Counted from the first letter of the stretch, positions 1 to 6,729 are shown. The stretch is 9,877 nucleotides of DNA from Verrucomicrobiales bacterium (GCA_022424805.1 JAKMGR010000298.1:1-9877), one strand, 5' to 3'. Notes: a model not told the origin generated them from the sequence alone. A program made the numbers and translations.

Positions 1-103
1 GATTGGCTCGACCGTGGTTATGATTACCCACGAACCAGAACTTGAGCGTCGCTTTGACCGAGTCGTAAACTTGCTCGACCTGCGAAAGGAGGCCGGGGCA
101 TGA
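1..103 (+). CDS. ABC transporter ATP-binding protein, C-terminal end (partial)
   Basis: Only the last 33 codons are in the window, read from base 2 to a TGA at 101-103. The visible peptide contains VVMITHEPE, the beta-strand and H-loop (switch histidine) of ABC ATPases, followed by a short tail with FDRVVNLLDL, typical of the end of LolD/MacB-type ATPases. The subunit would hydrolyse ATP at the cytoplasmic face to drive its partner permease. The stop overlaps the start of the permease gene by four bases (ATGA), so the two are almost certainly co-translated as one transporter. The Walker A, Walker B and signature motifs lie outside the window, so the subfamily is inferred from the neighbour. 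Confidence 0.88.
   Translation, partial: IGSTVVMITHEPELERRFDRVVNLLDLRKEAGA
85..92 (+). promoter_or_regulatory. Strong Shine-Dalgarno site for the ABC permease
   Basis: AAAGGAGG ends seven bases before the ATG at 100. It lies inside the last codons of the ATPase gene and supports translational coupling across the ATGA overlap. It is one of only two good Shine-Dalgarno sequences seen before a gene in this window. Confidence 0.75.
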
Positions 104-1281
104 ACTGGCGTGGTGTATTCTATCTGGGCTCGCGCTATCTTGCCCGCAACCGCGCGAAAACGATCCTCTTGATCAGCGCTTTCACTCTCGTTTGGCTTTT
201 GCCTGCCGCGATTGCTCTGGTCGTTTCCGAGGTGGAAGAGAAATTACGTTCCCGCGCTGCTGATACCTCACTCGTTCTAGGGCACTCTGGCAGTGCGCTC
301 GAGTTAACGTTCAATGCTCTGTATTTCACCAAGCCTAGGATAGCAACCTTTCCCAGGAGTGAAGCCGATGAACTGTCCCAAAGCGAGCTTGCCAGCATCA
401 TCCCGCTTTATGTTCGCTACACGGCAGGCGATCATCGAATTGTTGGGACAACGCTCGACTATTTCTTCTTTCGAAAGTTTGCCTATCAGGATGGCCGTGC
501 TCCCGTTCGTCCGGGCGAATGCGTTGTCGGGGCTGTGGTGGCAGAGAAAAAGGGGATTTCGGTAGGCGACGCGATCATTTCCTCACCGGAGACGCTCTTC
601 GATATCGCCGGAGTCTATCCCCTGAAAATGACCGTCTGTGGCATCCTCGAGCCGACCGGTTCACCAGATGATAGCGCCATTTTGACTGATTTGAAGACGA
701 CCTGGATTATCGAAGGGCTCGGTCACGGGCACGACGACGCTGAGGCGGCCGATAAGGATCAACTGATCGCTCAAGAAGATGACGGAGTAATTCGATTGAA
801 TGCCTCCATCGTGGAATACAACGAGATAACACCGGAGAACATCGGCTCATTTCATTTTCACGGGGAAGATGGAAGTTTCCCGATCACGGCTGCCATCGTG
901 ACGCCTCACGGGGCAAAAGAGCAAGCGCTCTTGAAGGGGCGATTCGTCAATTCCGATTTGAGACAACTCATTACGCCGACCGAGGAAATGGATGAATTAT
1001 TTGCGACGGTATTTGCCGTGCAACGTGTCGTTCTCTGGCTCCTCGTCGCTGTTGGAATCGGAACTCTCGCGATTGGTGCAATGGTGTTCATCTTGTCCCA
1101 TCGACTGCGTAATGAGGAGTTTCAGCACCTGCGACATCTCGGTGTTTCATCCGCGACCTTGCGAGGACTGATCGCATTTGAAGGGGCGTTCGTGCTGCTT
1201 TCGAGCCTCGTGCTGGCGGGGCTGGGGTTGCTGGCGATAGCCGCAGTGACTCCTGCAATTGTAGAAAGATTTTTTGGGTAA
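100..1281 (+). CDS. FtsX/MacB-like ABC transporter permease
   Basis: This 393-residue inner-membrane protein is the permease partner of the ATPase whose end overlaps it. Helix 1 (about residues 20-42) is followed by a large extracytoplasmic domain (about 43-305) of the MacB_PCD type, then a helix at about 308-333, a basic cytoplasmic loop (HRLRNEEFQHLRHLG) that would contact the ATPase, and a helix at about 356-386. MacB/LolC relatives use this fold for mechanotransmission, moving lipoproteins, peptides or periplasmic ligands rather than pumping through a channel. Two points are unusual. Only three helices are visible where MacB has four. The outer domain carries His-rich patches, GHGHDD (about 208-213) and FHFHGED (about 251-257). 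The substrate cannot be told from this sequence. The ATG is fixed by the ATGA overlap and a strong ribosome-binding site. Confidence 0.85.
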   Translation: MNWRGVFYLGSRYLARNRAKTILLISAFTLVWLLPAAIALVVSEVEEKLRSRAADTSLVLGHSGSALELTFNALYFTKPRIATFPRSEADELSQSELASIIPLYVRYTAGDHRIVGTTLDYFFFRKFAYQDGRAPVRPGECVVGAVVAEKKGISVGDAIISSPETLFDIAGVYPLKMTVCGILEPTGSPDDSAILTDLKTTWIIEGLGHGHDDAEAADKDQLIAQEDDGVIRLNASIVEYNEITPENIGSFHFHGEDGSFPITAAIVTPHGAKEQALLKGRFVNSDLRQLITPTEEMDELFATVFAVQRVVLWLLVAVGIGTLAIGAMVFILSHRLRNEEFQHLRHLGVSSATLRGLIAFEGAFVLLSSLVLAGLGLLAIAAVTPAIVERFFG

Positions 1282-1296
1282 GTTCCGTAATCACAC

Positions 1297-1851
1297 TCAC
1301 CGCCGCATCGAAACGGGCTTATCCAATACCTCTTTCAGAATGAGGGCGTTTCGCAACTGATTGCCATTACGGAGGATTCCGGTCAGTGCGGTGGCGGTTT
1401 CGCCTTGGGTAGTTGACTTTTTCCGCTTTTTCTTTCCTGTCACTCCCATTGCGGGGGAGGGCTGTAGAGGCGCGCTGGGCATTTTGGGCATCGCTCCGAC
1501 AGGCTGCTCTGCCTCTTGCGACTGCGGGGGCAGAGGTGGTGGAGTTTTCTGCTGTATCGGCTCAGGCTCTCCGCTGACTTGTCGCTGCAACTCTCGGAAG
1601 ATGTCTTCGTAGGACTGCGGCTCCACTGGCTCCGGCTCAGGTTTGCTGCGCTCCGGCTGACGTTGCGGAGGCTCCTGACGATACGGAGAATCGTATTCGG
1701 GAGCCTGCGTCGTGCGCCTCGAACGTTCGGCAGCCGAACGCTCAGCCCGCATTTGACGCCGGTATGCGGCGGCTTCTTTAACACGATTCGACACCCAGCT
1801 AACAAAGGCGATGAAAATCATCACCACGTAGATCCAGGGGATGTCGTCCAT
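1297..1851 (-). CDS. Small membrane-anchored protein with proline-rich linker and conserved-looking C-terminal tail
   Basis: I do not recognise a named family for this 184-residue protein. One N-terminal membrane helix (about residues 4-20) is followed by a strongly basic, Arg-rich segment (22-46), which by the positive-inside rule places the bulk of the protein in the cytoplasm. Residues 47-135 are rich in Pro, Gln and Glu and probably disordered, with one short predicted helix (YEDIFRELQRQ, 81-91). A Lys-rich patch (140-145) precedes an ordered-looking tail, LRNALILKEVLDKPVSMRR (166-184). From memory, tails of this kind (hydrophobic helix, then 'Il..pPvalR') end many small anchored proteins in PVC and Bacteroidota genomes. 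It lies 94 bases downstream of floA on the same strand and could be a FloA partner, which is inference. It converges on the ABC permease with only 15 bases between stops. Confidence 0.7.
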   Translation of the reverse strand: MDDIPWIYVVMIFIAFVSWVSNRVKEAAAYRRQMRAERSAAERSRRTTQAPEYDSPYRQEPPQRQPERSKPEPEPVEPQSYEDIFRELQRQVSGEPEPIQQKTPPPLPPQSQEAEQPVGAMPKMPSAPLQPSPAMGVTGKKKRKKSTTQGETATALTGILRNGNQLRNALILKEVLDKPVSMRR

Positions 1852-1896
1852 GTGCTAGAAAGGGATGAGGGCTGAATCTAACGGGGTTGCGCCGCT

Positions 1897-1918
1897 GACC
1901 TAACCCTGCTGGGTGGTC
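1897..1918. other. GC-rich stem-loop between floA and the downstream gene
   Basis: GACC-TA-ACCC, loop TGCT, GGGT-GGTC forms eight base pairs with a two-base bulge, 28 bases past the floA stop. No run of T follows on either strand, so it is not a standard intrinsic terminator. It might be a processing or attenuation hairpin in the floA transcript, or chance. Confidence 0.35.
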
Positions 1919-1945
1919 GATCTGCCCCTGTTGGATCCGAGAGAA

Positions 1946-2956
1946 TTATGGATTGTGAGGATCTTCGTCCTCATCTTCGCTGACCTCGTCGGCAATGCTC
2001 TGGCGCATCTGGGTGTCGGCGACAATGTTGCGATAATTCGTATAATCCATTACTCCGAGGTTTCCGCTACGGAAAGCTTCAGCAATGGCCATGGGAATTT
2101 CTGCCTCGGCCTCGACGAGCTTGGCGCGCATTTCCTGAGTGCGAGCTGACATTTCCTGCTCGGTTGCGACAGCCGCGGCGCGGCGGACCTCAGCTTTCGC
2201 CTGGGCAACCTGCTTGTCGGCCTCGGCCTGGCTGGCCTGGAGGGTCGCTCCGATATTTTCACCGACGTCGACGTCTGCAATATCGATCGAAAGAATTTCG
2301 AACTGGGTGTTAGCGTCGAGTCCACGCTCAAGAACCCGGTGGGAGATGTGGTCGGGGTTTTCGAGAACGTCCTTGTGAGACTGCGCAGAACCGATAGAGG
2401 TCACGATGCCCTCGTTCACACGAGCGATGATGGTCTCTTCGGTCGCACCACCTACGAAGCGTTCGAGGTTGGTTCGAACTGTGACTCGAGCGCGAGCGCG
2501 AAGCTGAATACCATCGCGGGCAACCGCATCGATTTTCTTGCCGCCACCGGGACAGTCGATCACAGCGGGATTGATGGATGTTCTTACGGCTTCAAGCACT
2601 GTCTTGGAAGTTCCTTTCACGGCAAGGTCAATCGCGCAGGCACGGTCGAAAGTGAGAGGAATGCCAGCCTTGTCGGCAGCGATCATGGAAAGGACAACAT
2701 CGTCAACGTGACCGCCGGCCAGGTAATGGGCCTCCAACTGGTCAGTCGAGAAATTGAGACCTGCCTTGGCTGCGGTAATGCGGCTGTCTACGATGAGGGA
2801 TGGAGAGACTTTTCGAATCCACATCGCGACGAGGTTCAGCAAGCCAACGGGGGCGTTGGAAACGCGGGCGCGAATCCAGATTCCGATGAATTTCATCAGA
2901 ACAAGTCCGATGATCAGGGCGACGAGCACGATGGCTCCGATGATAATTAATTCCAT
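1946..2956 (-). CDS. floA: Flotillin-like protein FloA
   Basis: This 336-residue protein matches the FloA (YqfA, formerly UPF0365) family closely in length and sequence; the Bacillus subtilis protein is about 331 residues. A hydrophobic N-terminal segment (about 2-28) acts as membrane anchor or hairpin, followed by the SPFH/PHB-type domain with family stretches around [17 protein letters not shown] (51-67), [17 protein letters not shown] (108-124) and [20 protein letters not shown] (136-155). An Ala/Glu-rich coiled coil (about 238-295, [17 protein letters not shown]) mediates oligomerisation. FloA scaffolds membrane microdomains that help assemble membrane protein complexes. In Bacillus it sits beside an NfeD-type gene; none is visible here. 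A small membrane-anchored protein follows instead. The acidic C-terminus (SEDEDEDP) looks specific to this lineage. There is no Shine-Dalgarno sequence; the upstream bases are pyrimidine-rich. Confidence 0.95.
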   Translation of the reverse strand: MELIIIGAIVLVALIIGLVLMKFIGIWIRARVSNAPVGLLNLVAMWIRKVSPSLIVDSRITAAKAGLNFSTDQLEAHYLAGGHVDDVVLSMIAADKAGIPLTFDRACAIDLAVKGTSKTVLEAVRTSINPAVIDCPGGGKKIDAVARDGIQLRARARVTVRTNLERFVGGATEETIIARVNEGIVTSIGSAQSHKDVLENPDHISHRVLERGLDANTQFEILSIDIADVDVGENIGATLQASQAEADKQVAQAKAEVRRAAAVATEQEMSARTQEMRAKLVEAEAEIPMAIAEAFRSGNLGVMDYTNYRNIVADTQMRQSIADEVSEDEDEDPHNP

Positions 2957-3005
2957 AATAGTGGGTGGGAAGGTAGATATTAGAACAGGTTACGCGTGGG
3001 ATTGG

Positions 3006-4115
3006 CTATCGTCCCAATGCTTTTTTCAAAATCGGCTCAAAGGCATCGGCCTGACGCATGAATCCAAGATCGTTGGGGTGGGAGCCGTCGGTGGCTCCCT
3101 CGGTGTCGTCTCCAAGAAGTGCATCACCTTCAAGGTAGTAGAGGTTTTTCACGCCGGTGGATACGAGGCTGTCGAAAGCTCGAATCAACTCCGCGCGACT
3201 AGCGGCGTGATGGTTGCGGCGCGATGCGAAGAGCCAGGAGTTGGTGAAAGAGCGATCCTCGACGAGGATGATGGGAGTGTCGGGACGAGCTTCGCGGAGT
3301 TGTTTCACGAGCGGTCCGGTGCGCTTTTCCACTTCATAGGAGTTCATGTTCGGGAGGCAATCAATCACGTAAATGGCGGCATCGATTTCGGTTAGGAGAG
3401 CACCAACTTCGGTTTCCATTTTTCCGTTTCCGGAAAAACCGAGATTGATGACAGGCAGATCGAATCGTCGTCCGAGAATCGATGGATGAGCCATCCCTGG
3501 ACGTGAGGCGCAGGCCCCGTGGGTGATTGATGTCCCATAAAACACAATCGGCTTTTCTTTGCGAGGCTCGACGGGCTGAAGAGTGGTTCCGTTAGGGACG
3601 CCGATTTCGACTTTGGTCGATGAATTGTAAAGTGGCAGGTAGGCCATGTAGGTGCGCATCCCCGGATCGATGCCACTGATCGTGTAGGTGGTGTCGACAC
3701 TCGCAGGGCGGGTCACGGCAACCCACTTCCACTCTCCATCGTCCAAGGCATAGAGGTCGATTCCACTGACGCCGGTAGCGGGCATGTGAGCCATCGCAAT
3801 TTTGCTGCTGCCGACACGGTGGCGAATTTTGATCTCGGTCGCGTCGGTGTTGAAGCGAAAGGAAAGCCCGGCACTGTGTCGGCTGAGTCCCCAGACTGCT
3901 TTGCGGACAATTTTCTCAGCCTTGGCTGGCAGGCGATCGTAACGCGCGGTGAGTTCCGCCGGGCTCCAGCCTTGACCTTCGATGCCCCACTCGGACACGT
4001 CCTGCCACATCGTGATTTCTGTTTTGCCATCCTTCGCGGAACAGGGATGCGACAGGGTTGTGAGTGCGAGCAGTGTAGTCGCGACTAAAAATCGGGGAAA
4101 ACAATAGGGGTTCAT
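3006..4115 (-). CDS. Secreted GxDLY/SGNH-fold hydrolase (GDSL-like esterase)
   Basis: The mature protein should be an exported ester hydrolase, for example a carbohydrate deacetylase or acylesterase; the substrate is unknown. I start it at the ATG whose first 27 residues form a good Sec signal (MNPYCFPRFL, hydrophobic core, cleavage after PCSA), giving 369 residues. A TTG ten codons upstream would place charged residues before the signal. The N-terminal beta domain carries the GIDLY motif (118-122) of the GxDLY family. The SGNH domain follows: block I GTSITHG with nucleophile Ser196, block II NLGFSGNG (Gly226), block III DCLPN (Asn256) and block V DGSHPND (Asp343, His346). All catalytic positions are present. 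It lies 81 bases after the cca stop and 49 bases before floA. Such two-domain enzymes are common in Bacteroidota and PVC polysaccharide degraders. Confidence 0.9.
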   Translation of the reverse strand: MNPYCFPRFLVATTLLALTTLSHPCSAKDGKTEITMWQDVSEWGIEGQGWSPAELTARYDRLPAKAEKIVRKAVWGLSRHSAGLSFRFNTDATEIKIRHRVGSSKIAMAHMPATGVSGIDLYALDDGEWKWVAVTRPASVDTTYTISGIDPGMRTYMAYLPLYNSSTKVEIGVPNGTTLQPVEPRKEKPIVFYGTSITHGACASRPGMAHPSILGRRFDLPVINLGFSGNGKMETEVGALLTEIDAAIYVIDCLPNMNSYEVEKRTGPLVKQLREARPDTPIILVEDRSFTNSWLFASRRNHHAASRAELIRAFDSLVSTGVKNLYYLEGDALLGDDTEGATDGSHPNDLGFMRQADAFEPILKKALGR

Positions 4116-4136
4116 GGGGACCGAAACCGTCACTTC

Positions 4137-4165
4137 ATTGGACAAGAGATGCAGGAATTCGTCAA
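4137..4165 (-). promoter_or_regulatory. Candidate sigma70-like promoter for the SGNH hydrolase gene
   Basis: On the minus strand, TTGACG (4165-4160) is followed after 17 bases by TCCAAT (4142-4137). These match the -35 and -10 consensus at five and four of six positions. Transcription would begin around 4130, giving a leader of about 15 bases before the ATG at 4115. This is a single-site match found by eye and would be one of several possible. Confidence 0.28.
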
Positions 4166-4196
4166 CTCGTAAAGGTTGAGAAGACTTTGAATTTGT

Positions 4197-5510
4197 TCAT
4201 CGCCTTTCCAGCTCGGCATCAAGCCAAAGCAGTGCAGCTTCGCGAGACTCCAGTTCTTTCTCTAATTGCAGATCCTGTCCTGCCCGGAGAATCTCTCTAA
4301 ACACCGGCCCGGGTTCCATTCCTCGATCGATGAGATCATGCCCCGTAATGAAAGGGGGGGGGACGAGCGGTTCGGCTGCGGAATCATCCAGCTTTGCGAC
4401 GACAAAGTCGTGGTTACTGAGATTTCCGTTGCTACCGAGGCAGTCGACTCGATGGAGTGCGAGCTCATCGTCGAATCCGTCGCGCGCCATGAACCTCTTA
4501 AGAGTAGAAGAGCGCATTTTCTGCACGTCCTTGAACTTCATGTGATTCTTTACGGCAGAGGTGACAGAGTCGATGACAGCGTTCGAATAGCGAAAACGAA
4601 GCAGGATTTCGCGGGTCATATCCGCGCCGATTTTGTCGTGCCCATTGAATCGAATCCGATCCTCATCCGGCTCGTAGGTAAAAGTAGCGGGCTTGGCAAT
4701 ATCGTGAAACAGCACGGAAAGAACGAGAGGAAGGCTCGCGTCTTTGGGGAGATGTGATAGCATCAGCCGAGTGTGGATGAAAACATCTCCCTCGGGATGC
4801 CATTGCGGGGGCTGTTCGCAGCCTTGCAGGTCGAGAATCTCCGGGAGGAGTATCTTCATCAATCCGGACTCAACGAGCAGGTCGAATCCCTGCAAGCGAT
4901 GCGGGCTCACCCAGATTCGGTCAAGTTCTTCGCGGATTCGTTCGGGACTGATGTGCTGGATATTCTCAGCTGTATCGCGAATTGCGCGCCAGGTGTTTTC
5001 TTCAATTTCAAATTCAAAACTGGTAGAGAAACGAATCGCTCGCAGGAGTCGGAGGTAGTCTTCGCGAAAGCGATCCCCCGGATTTCCGATGCAGCGAATC
5101 AAACTTGATGCAAGGTCGTCTTCTCCTTCTACGTAGTCGATGGTTTTGTTCGCGATAGGATCATGGAACATTCCATTGATCGTAAAATCCCGACGACGGG
5201 CATCGTTTTCGGCGGTTGAGAAAACAACGTTGTCGGGGCGGCGACCATCTGAATATTTACCATCTTCGCGAAAGGTAGCGATCTCGAAGTGGTGCCCGTC
5301 ACGCTTGACCAGGACGACGCCGAAATGAGCGCCAACCGTTCCGGCTTTTGGAAAATGCTTCAGAATTTCATCCGGCGTCGCTGAAGTCGCGATGTCGAAG
5401 TCTTTTGGTTCGTTGCCGAGGAGGCGATCGCGCACACAGCCACCTGCGAAGAGGGCCTCGTGGCCTGCTTCCTGCAGGGTTCGAACAATGTCTGTTGCTA
5501 TCTGTTCCAT
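4197..5510 (-). CDS. cca: CCA tRNA nucleotidyltransferase / poly(A) polymerase family protein with HD domain
   Basis: This 437-residue cytoplasmic class II nucleotidyltransferase most likely builds or repairs the 3' CCA end of tRNAs. The head domain shows FAGGCVRDRLLG (21-32) and the metal-binding DFD (Asp37, Asp39), with FEIATFRED (75-83) as the next catalytic strand and RRRDFTINGMF (105-115) as the neck motif. EDYLR (150-154) fits the EDxxR template that selects C and A in class II enzymes. An HD-type region follows, with HPEGDVFIHT (238-247), LFHDIAKP (267-274) and NHMKF (322-326), and then a C-terminal body. Poly(A) polymerases share this fold, so PcnB-like activity cannot be excluded; EDxxR favours CCA addition. 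A run of nine C (sense strand) encodes Pro384-386. No Shine-Dalgarno precedes the ATG. The gene starts 49 bases after the VanX-like stop, so read-through from it is possible. Confidence 0.9.
   Translation of the reverse strand: MEQIATDIVRTLQEAGHEALFAGGCVRDRLLGNEPKDFDIATSATPDEILKHFPKAGTVGAHFGVVLVKRDGHHFEIATFREDGKYSDGRRPDNVVFSTAENDARRRDFTINGMFHDPIANKTIDYVEGEDDLASSLIRCIGNPGDRFREDYLRLLRAIRFSTSFEFEIEENTWRAIRDTAENIQHISPERIREELDRIWVSPHRLQGFDLLVESGLMKILLPEILDLQGCEQPPQWHPEGDVFIHTRLMLSHLPKDASLPLVLSVLFHDIAKPATFTYEPDEDRIRFNGHDKIGADMTREILLRFRYSNAVIDSVTSAVKNHMKFKDVQKMRSSTLKRFMARDGFDDELALHRVDCLGSNGNLSNHDFVVAKLDDSAAEPLVPPPFITGHDLIDRGMEPGPVFREILRAGQDLQLEKELESREAALLWLDAELERR
4354..4362 (-). repeat. Nine-base C homopolymer (sense strand) inside cca
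   Basis: Nine consecutive G on the + strand read as C9 in the cca coding strand, encoding three prolines near residue 385 of 437. It is the longest single-base run I noticed in the window. A one-base slip would shift the frame of the last ~50 codons. Confidence 0.9.
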
Positions 5511-5559
5511 CGAAAAATCGTGGACATGGCTAGATTCAGCCAGGGAATGGAAAGATCAA

Positions 5560-6255
5560 TTATGGCTGTGGCATCCTTATGCCGAGATCGGCGGCATTGA
5601 CTCGGCGGATGCCACCCTGAGCTTTCATGTCGTCGAAGTGCCACCACTCGGACTCGATCGTGCGGAAGCCGGCCTCTTTCATCAGGGTTTGAAGTAGCTC
5701 AACGCGTTTTTGAATTTCCGTATCGCTCCCGGTGTAATTGGATTTCGCTTTATCGGAGAACTCATCGAATTTGGATGGCATGGCGACAGGAGTTCCGTCG
5801 GTTTTCACCAGGGTCAGATCGATCGATATACCGTAGCAGTGCCAAGAAAAGCCCTTGCTGGGTGAGACGACGTAGCGCGGATCTTTGACCGCATTCCAAA
5901 GTGCAATGTGCGCTTCAGGTGGTCGCCAGGCGTCCCAGATTTTCAGTGCGTAGCCGTGTTCTTTCAGTGCTTTGTTTACCCGGTGCAGCTTTTGGCCGGA
6001 AGAACGATGAACGAGGCAGGGCATCTCGTTTCGATACAACGGCTTTCCGGAAGCAGAGGTAATCTTGTAACGCATGTCGATGATTACACCGGGAACGGCA
6101 TCTTTTACGGCAACGAGATTGTAACGCTTTGCCTTCCGGATAACAGCCGCAGCTGGATCCTGCCGGAAGAGCCCAATCCCCTGCCCACCGGTGAAGAGCG
6201 GCGTGCTGCAGAATGCCAGAATCAAGATGGCAAGTGCTGGTGCGGGCGTTTTCAT
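5560..6255 (-). CDS. Secreted D-alanyl-D-alanine dipeptidase, VanX/DdpX-like (peptidase M15D)
   Basis: The product should be a zinc dipeptidase that splits D-Ala-D-Ala outside the cytoplasm. I start it at the ATG at 6255 (231 residues), where MKTPAPALAILILAF gives a signal sequence; a TTG 13 codons earlier adds only a poor N-terminus. VanX-family hallmarks are all present: WDAWRP (107-112, Arg111 stabilises the transition state), SWHCYGISIDLTL (137-149) with zinc ligands His139 and Asp146, and ESEWWHFDD (201-209) with catalytic Glu203 and zinc ligand His206. There is no vanH, vanA, sensor kinase or ddp transporter gene nearby, so a role in peptidoglycan turnover or D-Ala recovery is more likely than glycopeptide resistance. 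The cleavage site is unclear. LAFC is a poor lipobox because of Phe at -1. The gene is divergent from the DUF3597 gene. Confidence 0.88.
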   Translation of the reverse strand: MKTPAPALAILILAFCSTPLFTGGQGIGLFRQDPAAAVIRKAKRYNLVAVKDAVPGVIIDMRYKITSASGKPLYRNEMPCLVHRSSGQKLHRVNKALKEHGYALKIWDAWRPPEAHIALWNAVKDPRYVVSPSKGFSWHCYGISIDLTLVKTDGTPVAMPSKFDEFSDKAKSNYTGSDTEIQKRVELLQTLMKEAGFRTIESEWWHFDDMKAQGGIRRVNAADLGIRMPQP

Positions 6256-6292
6256 AAACGTGAGGAATGGTAGCCGGAAAAGAGTGGGAAGC

Positions 6293-6316
6293 AATTCAGG
6301 GAAAATAAAATTCAGG
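6293..6316. repeat. Direct repeat AATTCAGG x2 in the divergent intergenic region
   Basis: AATTCAGG occurs at 6293-6300 and 6309-6316, with starts 16 bases apart, in the 114-base gap between the VanX-like and DUF3597 genes. The copies are each followed by purine-rich bases. The spacing is roughly one and a half helical turns. It could be an operator for either gene, or chance in AT-rich sequence. Confidence 0.4.
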
Positions 6317-6326
6317 AAAGGCGATC

Positions 6327-6361
6327 TTGAAACTAATCACGTTCTGCCCAATAAGTAGAAT
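6327..6361 (+). promoter_or_regulatory. Candidate promoter for the DUF3597 gene, giving a very short or absent leader
   Basis: TTGAAA (6327-6332) matches the -35 consensus at five of six positions. AATAAG (6350-6355) lies 17 bases further on, and TAGAAT (6356-6361), a better -10 match, lies just after it. The first pairing puts the transcript start about eight bases before the ATG at 6370; TAGAAT alone would make the mRNA effectively leaderless. This fits the absence of any Shine-Dalgarno sequence here. It is a by-eye match only. Confidence 0.28.
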
Positions 6362-6369
6362 CCCGGTCA

Positions 6370-6729
6370 ATGAGTATCTTTTCCAAATTAATGGGCCGAA
6401 TCTTCGGCAAGAAAGATGGAGAGGTAGCACCAGCTGCAGCAGAGGAAGCCGAACCAGCGGAGCCAGTTGATGTTGAGGCTATCCTCACGGAAATGGAAGC
6501 GGCACATCCTGAAGATCTCGATTGGCGCCGTTCCATTGTCGACCTCATGAAGTTGGTCGGTATGGTCAGCAGCTACGGTGATCGCAAAGAGCTCGCTCTT
6601 GAGCTTGGATACAGCCAGGCAGATATCGATAGCAAAGGTTCGGCTGAGATGAACATCTGGCTGCACAAGCAGGTCATGAAGAAACTCGCAGAAAACGGCG
6701 GAAATGTTCCTGCCGATCTCCTGGACTAA
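6370..6729 (+). CDS. DUF3597 family small protein
   Basis: This 119-residue, probably cytoplasmic protein belongs to DUF3597, a family with no established function. It starts with MSIFSKLMGRIFGKK, typical of the family, then an Ala/Glu/Pro-rich linker (18-33). The conserved helical domain follows: VDVEAIL (33-39), DWRRSIVDLMKL (51-62), RKELALELGY (72-81) and MNIWLHKQVMKKLAENGG (94-111), ending PADLLD. The length is normal and nothing is broken. The C-terminal third matches the family pattern as I remember it almost residue for residue, while the linker varies. It is the only + strand gene in the right half of the window, transcribed away from the VanX-like gene and closed by its own intrinsic terminator, so it is probably monocistronic. 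No Shine-Dalgarno sequence is present. Confidence 0.92.
   Translation: MSIFSKLMGRIFGKKDGEVAPAAAEEAEPAEPVDVEAILTEMEAAHPEDLDWRRSIVDLMKLVGMVSSYGDRKELALELGYSQADIDSKGSAEMNIWLHKQVMKKLAENGGNVPADLLD

Noticed and set aside
1282..1296. Terminator between the convergent permease and small membrane-protein genes
   Set aside because: The 15-base gap has no inverted repeat or T run beyond the one inside the permease codons.
1266..1340. Frameshift at the six-T run causing loss of the permease's last helix
   Set aside because: Both other frames downstream give short polar peptides, not a membrane helix.
2339..3395. Long + strand open frames antisense to floA and the SGNH hydrolase (2339-2950, 2754-3395)
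   Set aside because: They overlap strongly recognised minus-strand genes, have no recognisable domains, and arise from codon bias of the opposite strand.
3361..3400. Defective catalytic block III (LPN instead of GxND) in the SGNH hydrolase
   Set aside because: DCLPN is, to my recollection, usual in this GxDLY-linked subfamily, and the Asn is kept.
4116..4145. TTG start at 4145 for the SGNH hydrolase
   Set aside because: The ATG at 4115 begins a good signal peptide; the extra ten residues would precede it with an acidic residue.
4266..5108. + strand open frames antisense to cca (4266-4757, 4773-5108)
   Set aside because: Shadows of a clearly conserved enzyme; composition is non-protein-like.
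5560..6255. Vancomycin-resistance gene cluster
   Set aside because: Only the dipeptidase is present; no vanH, vanA or VanRS-like gene is in the window.
6256..6294. TTG start at 6294 for the VanX-like dipeptidase
   Set aside because: The ATG at 6255 begins a natural signal sequence, and no ribosome site supports the TTG.
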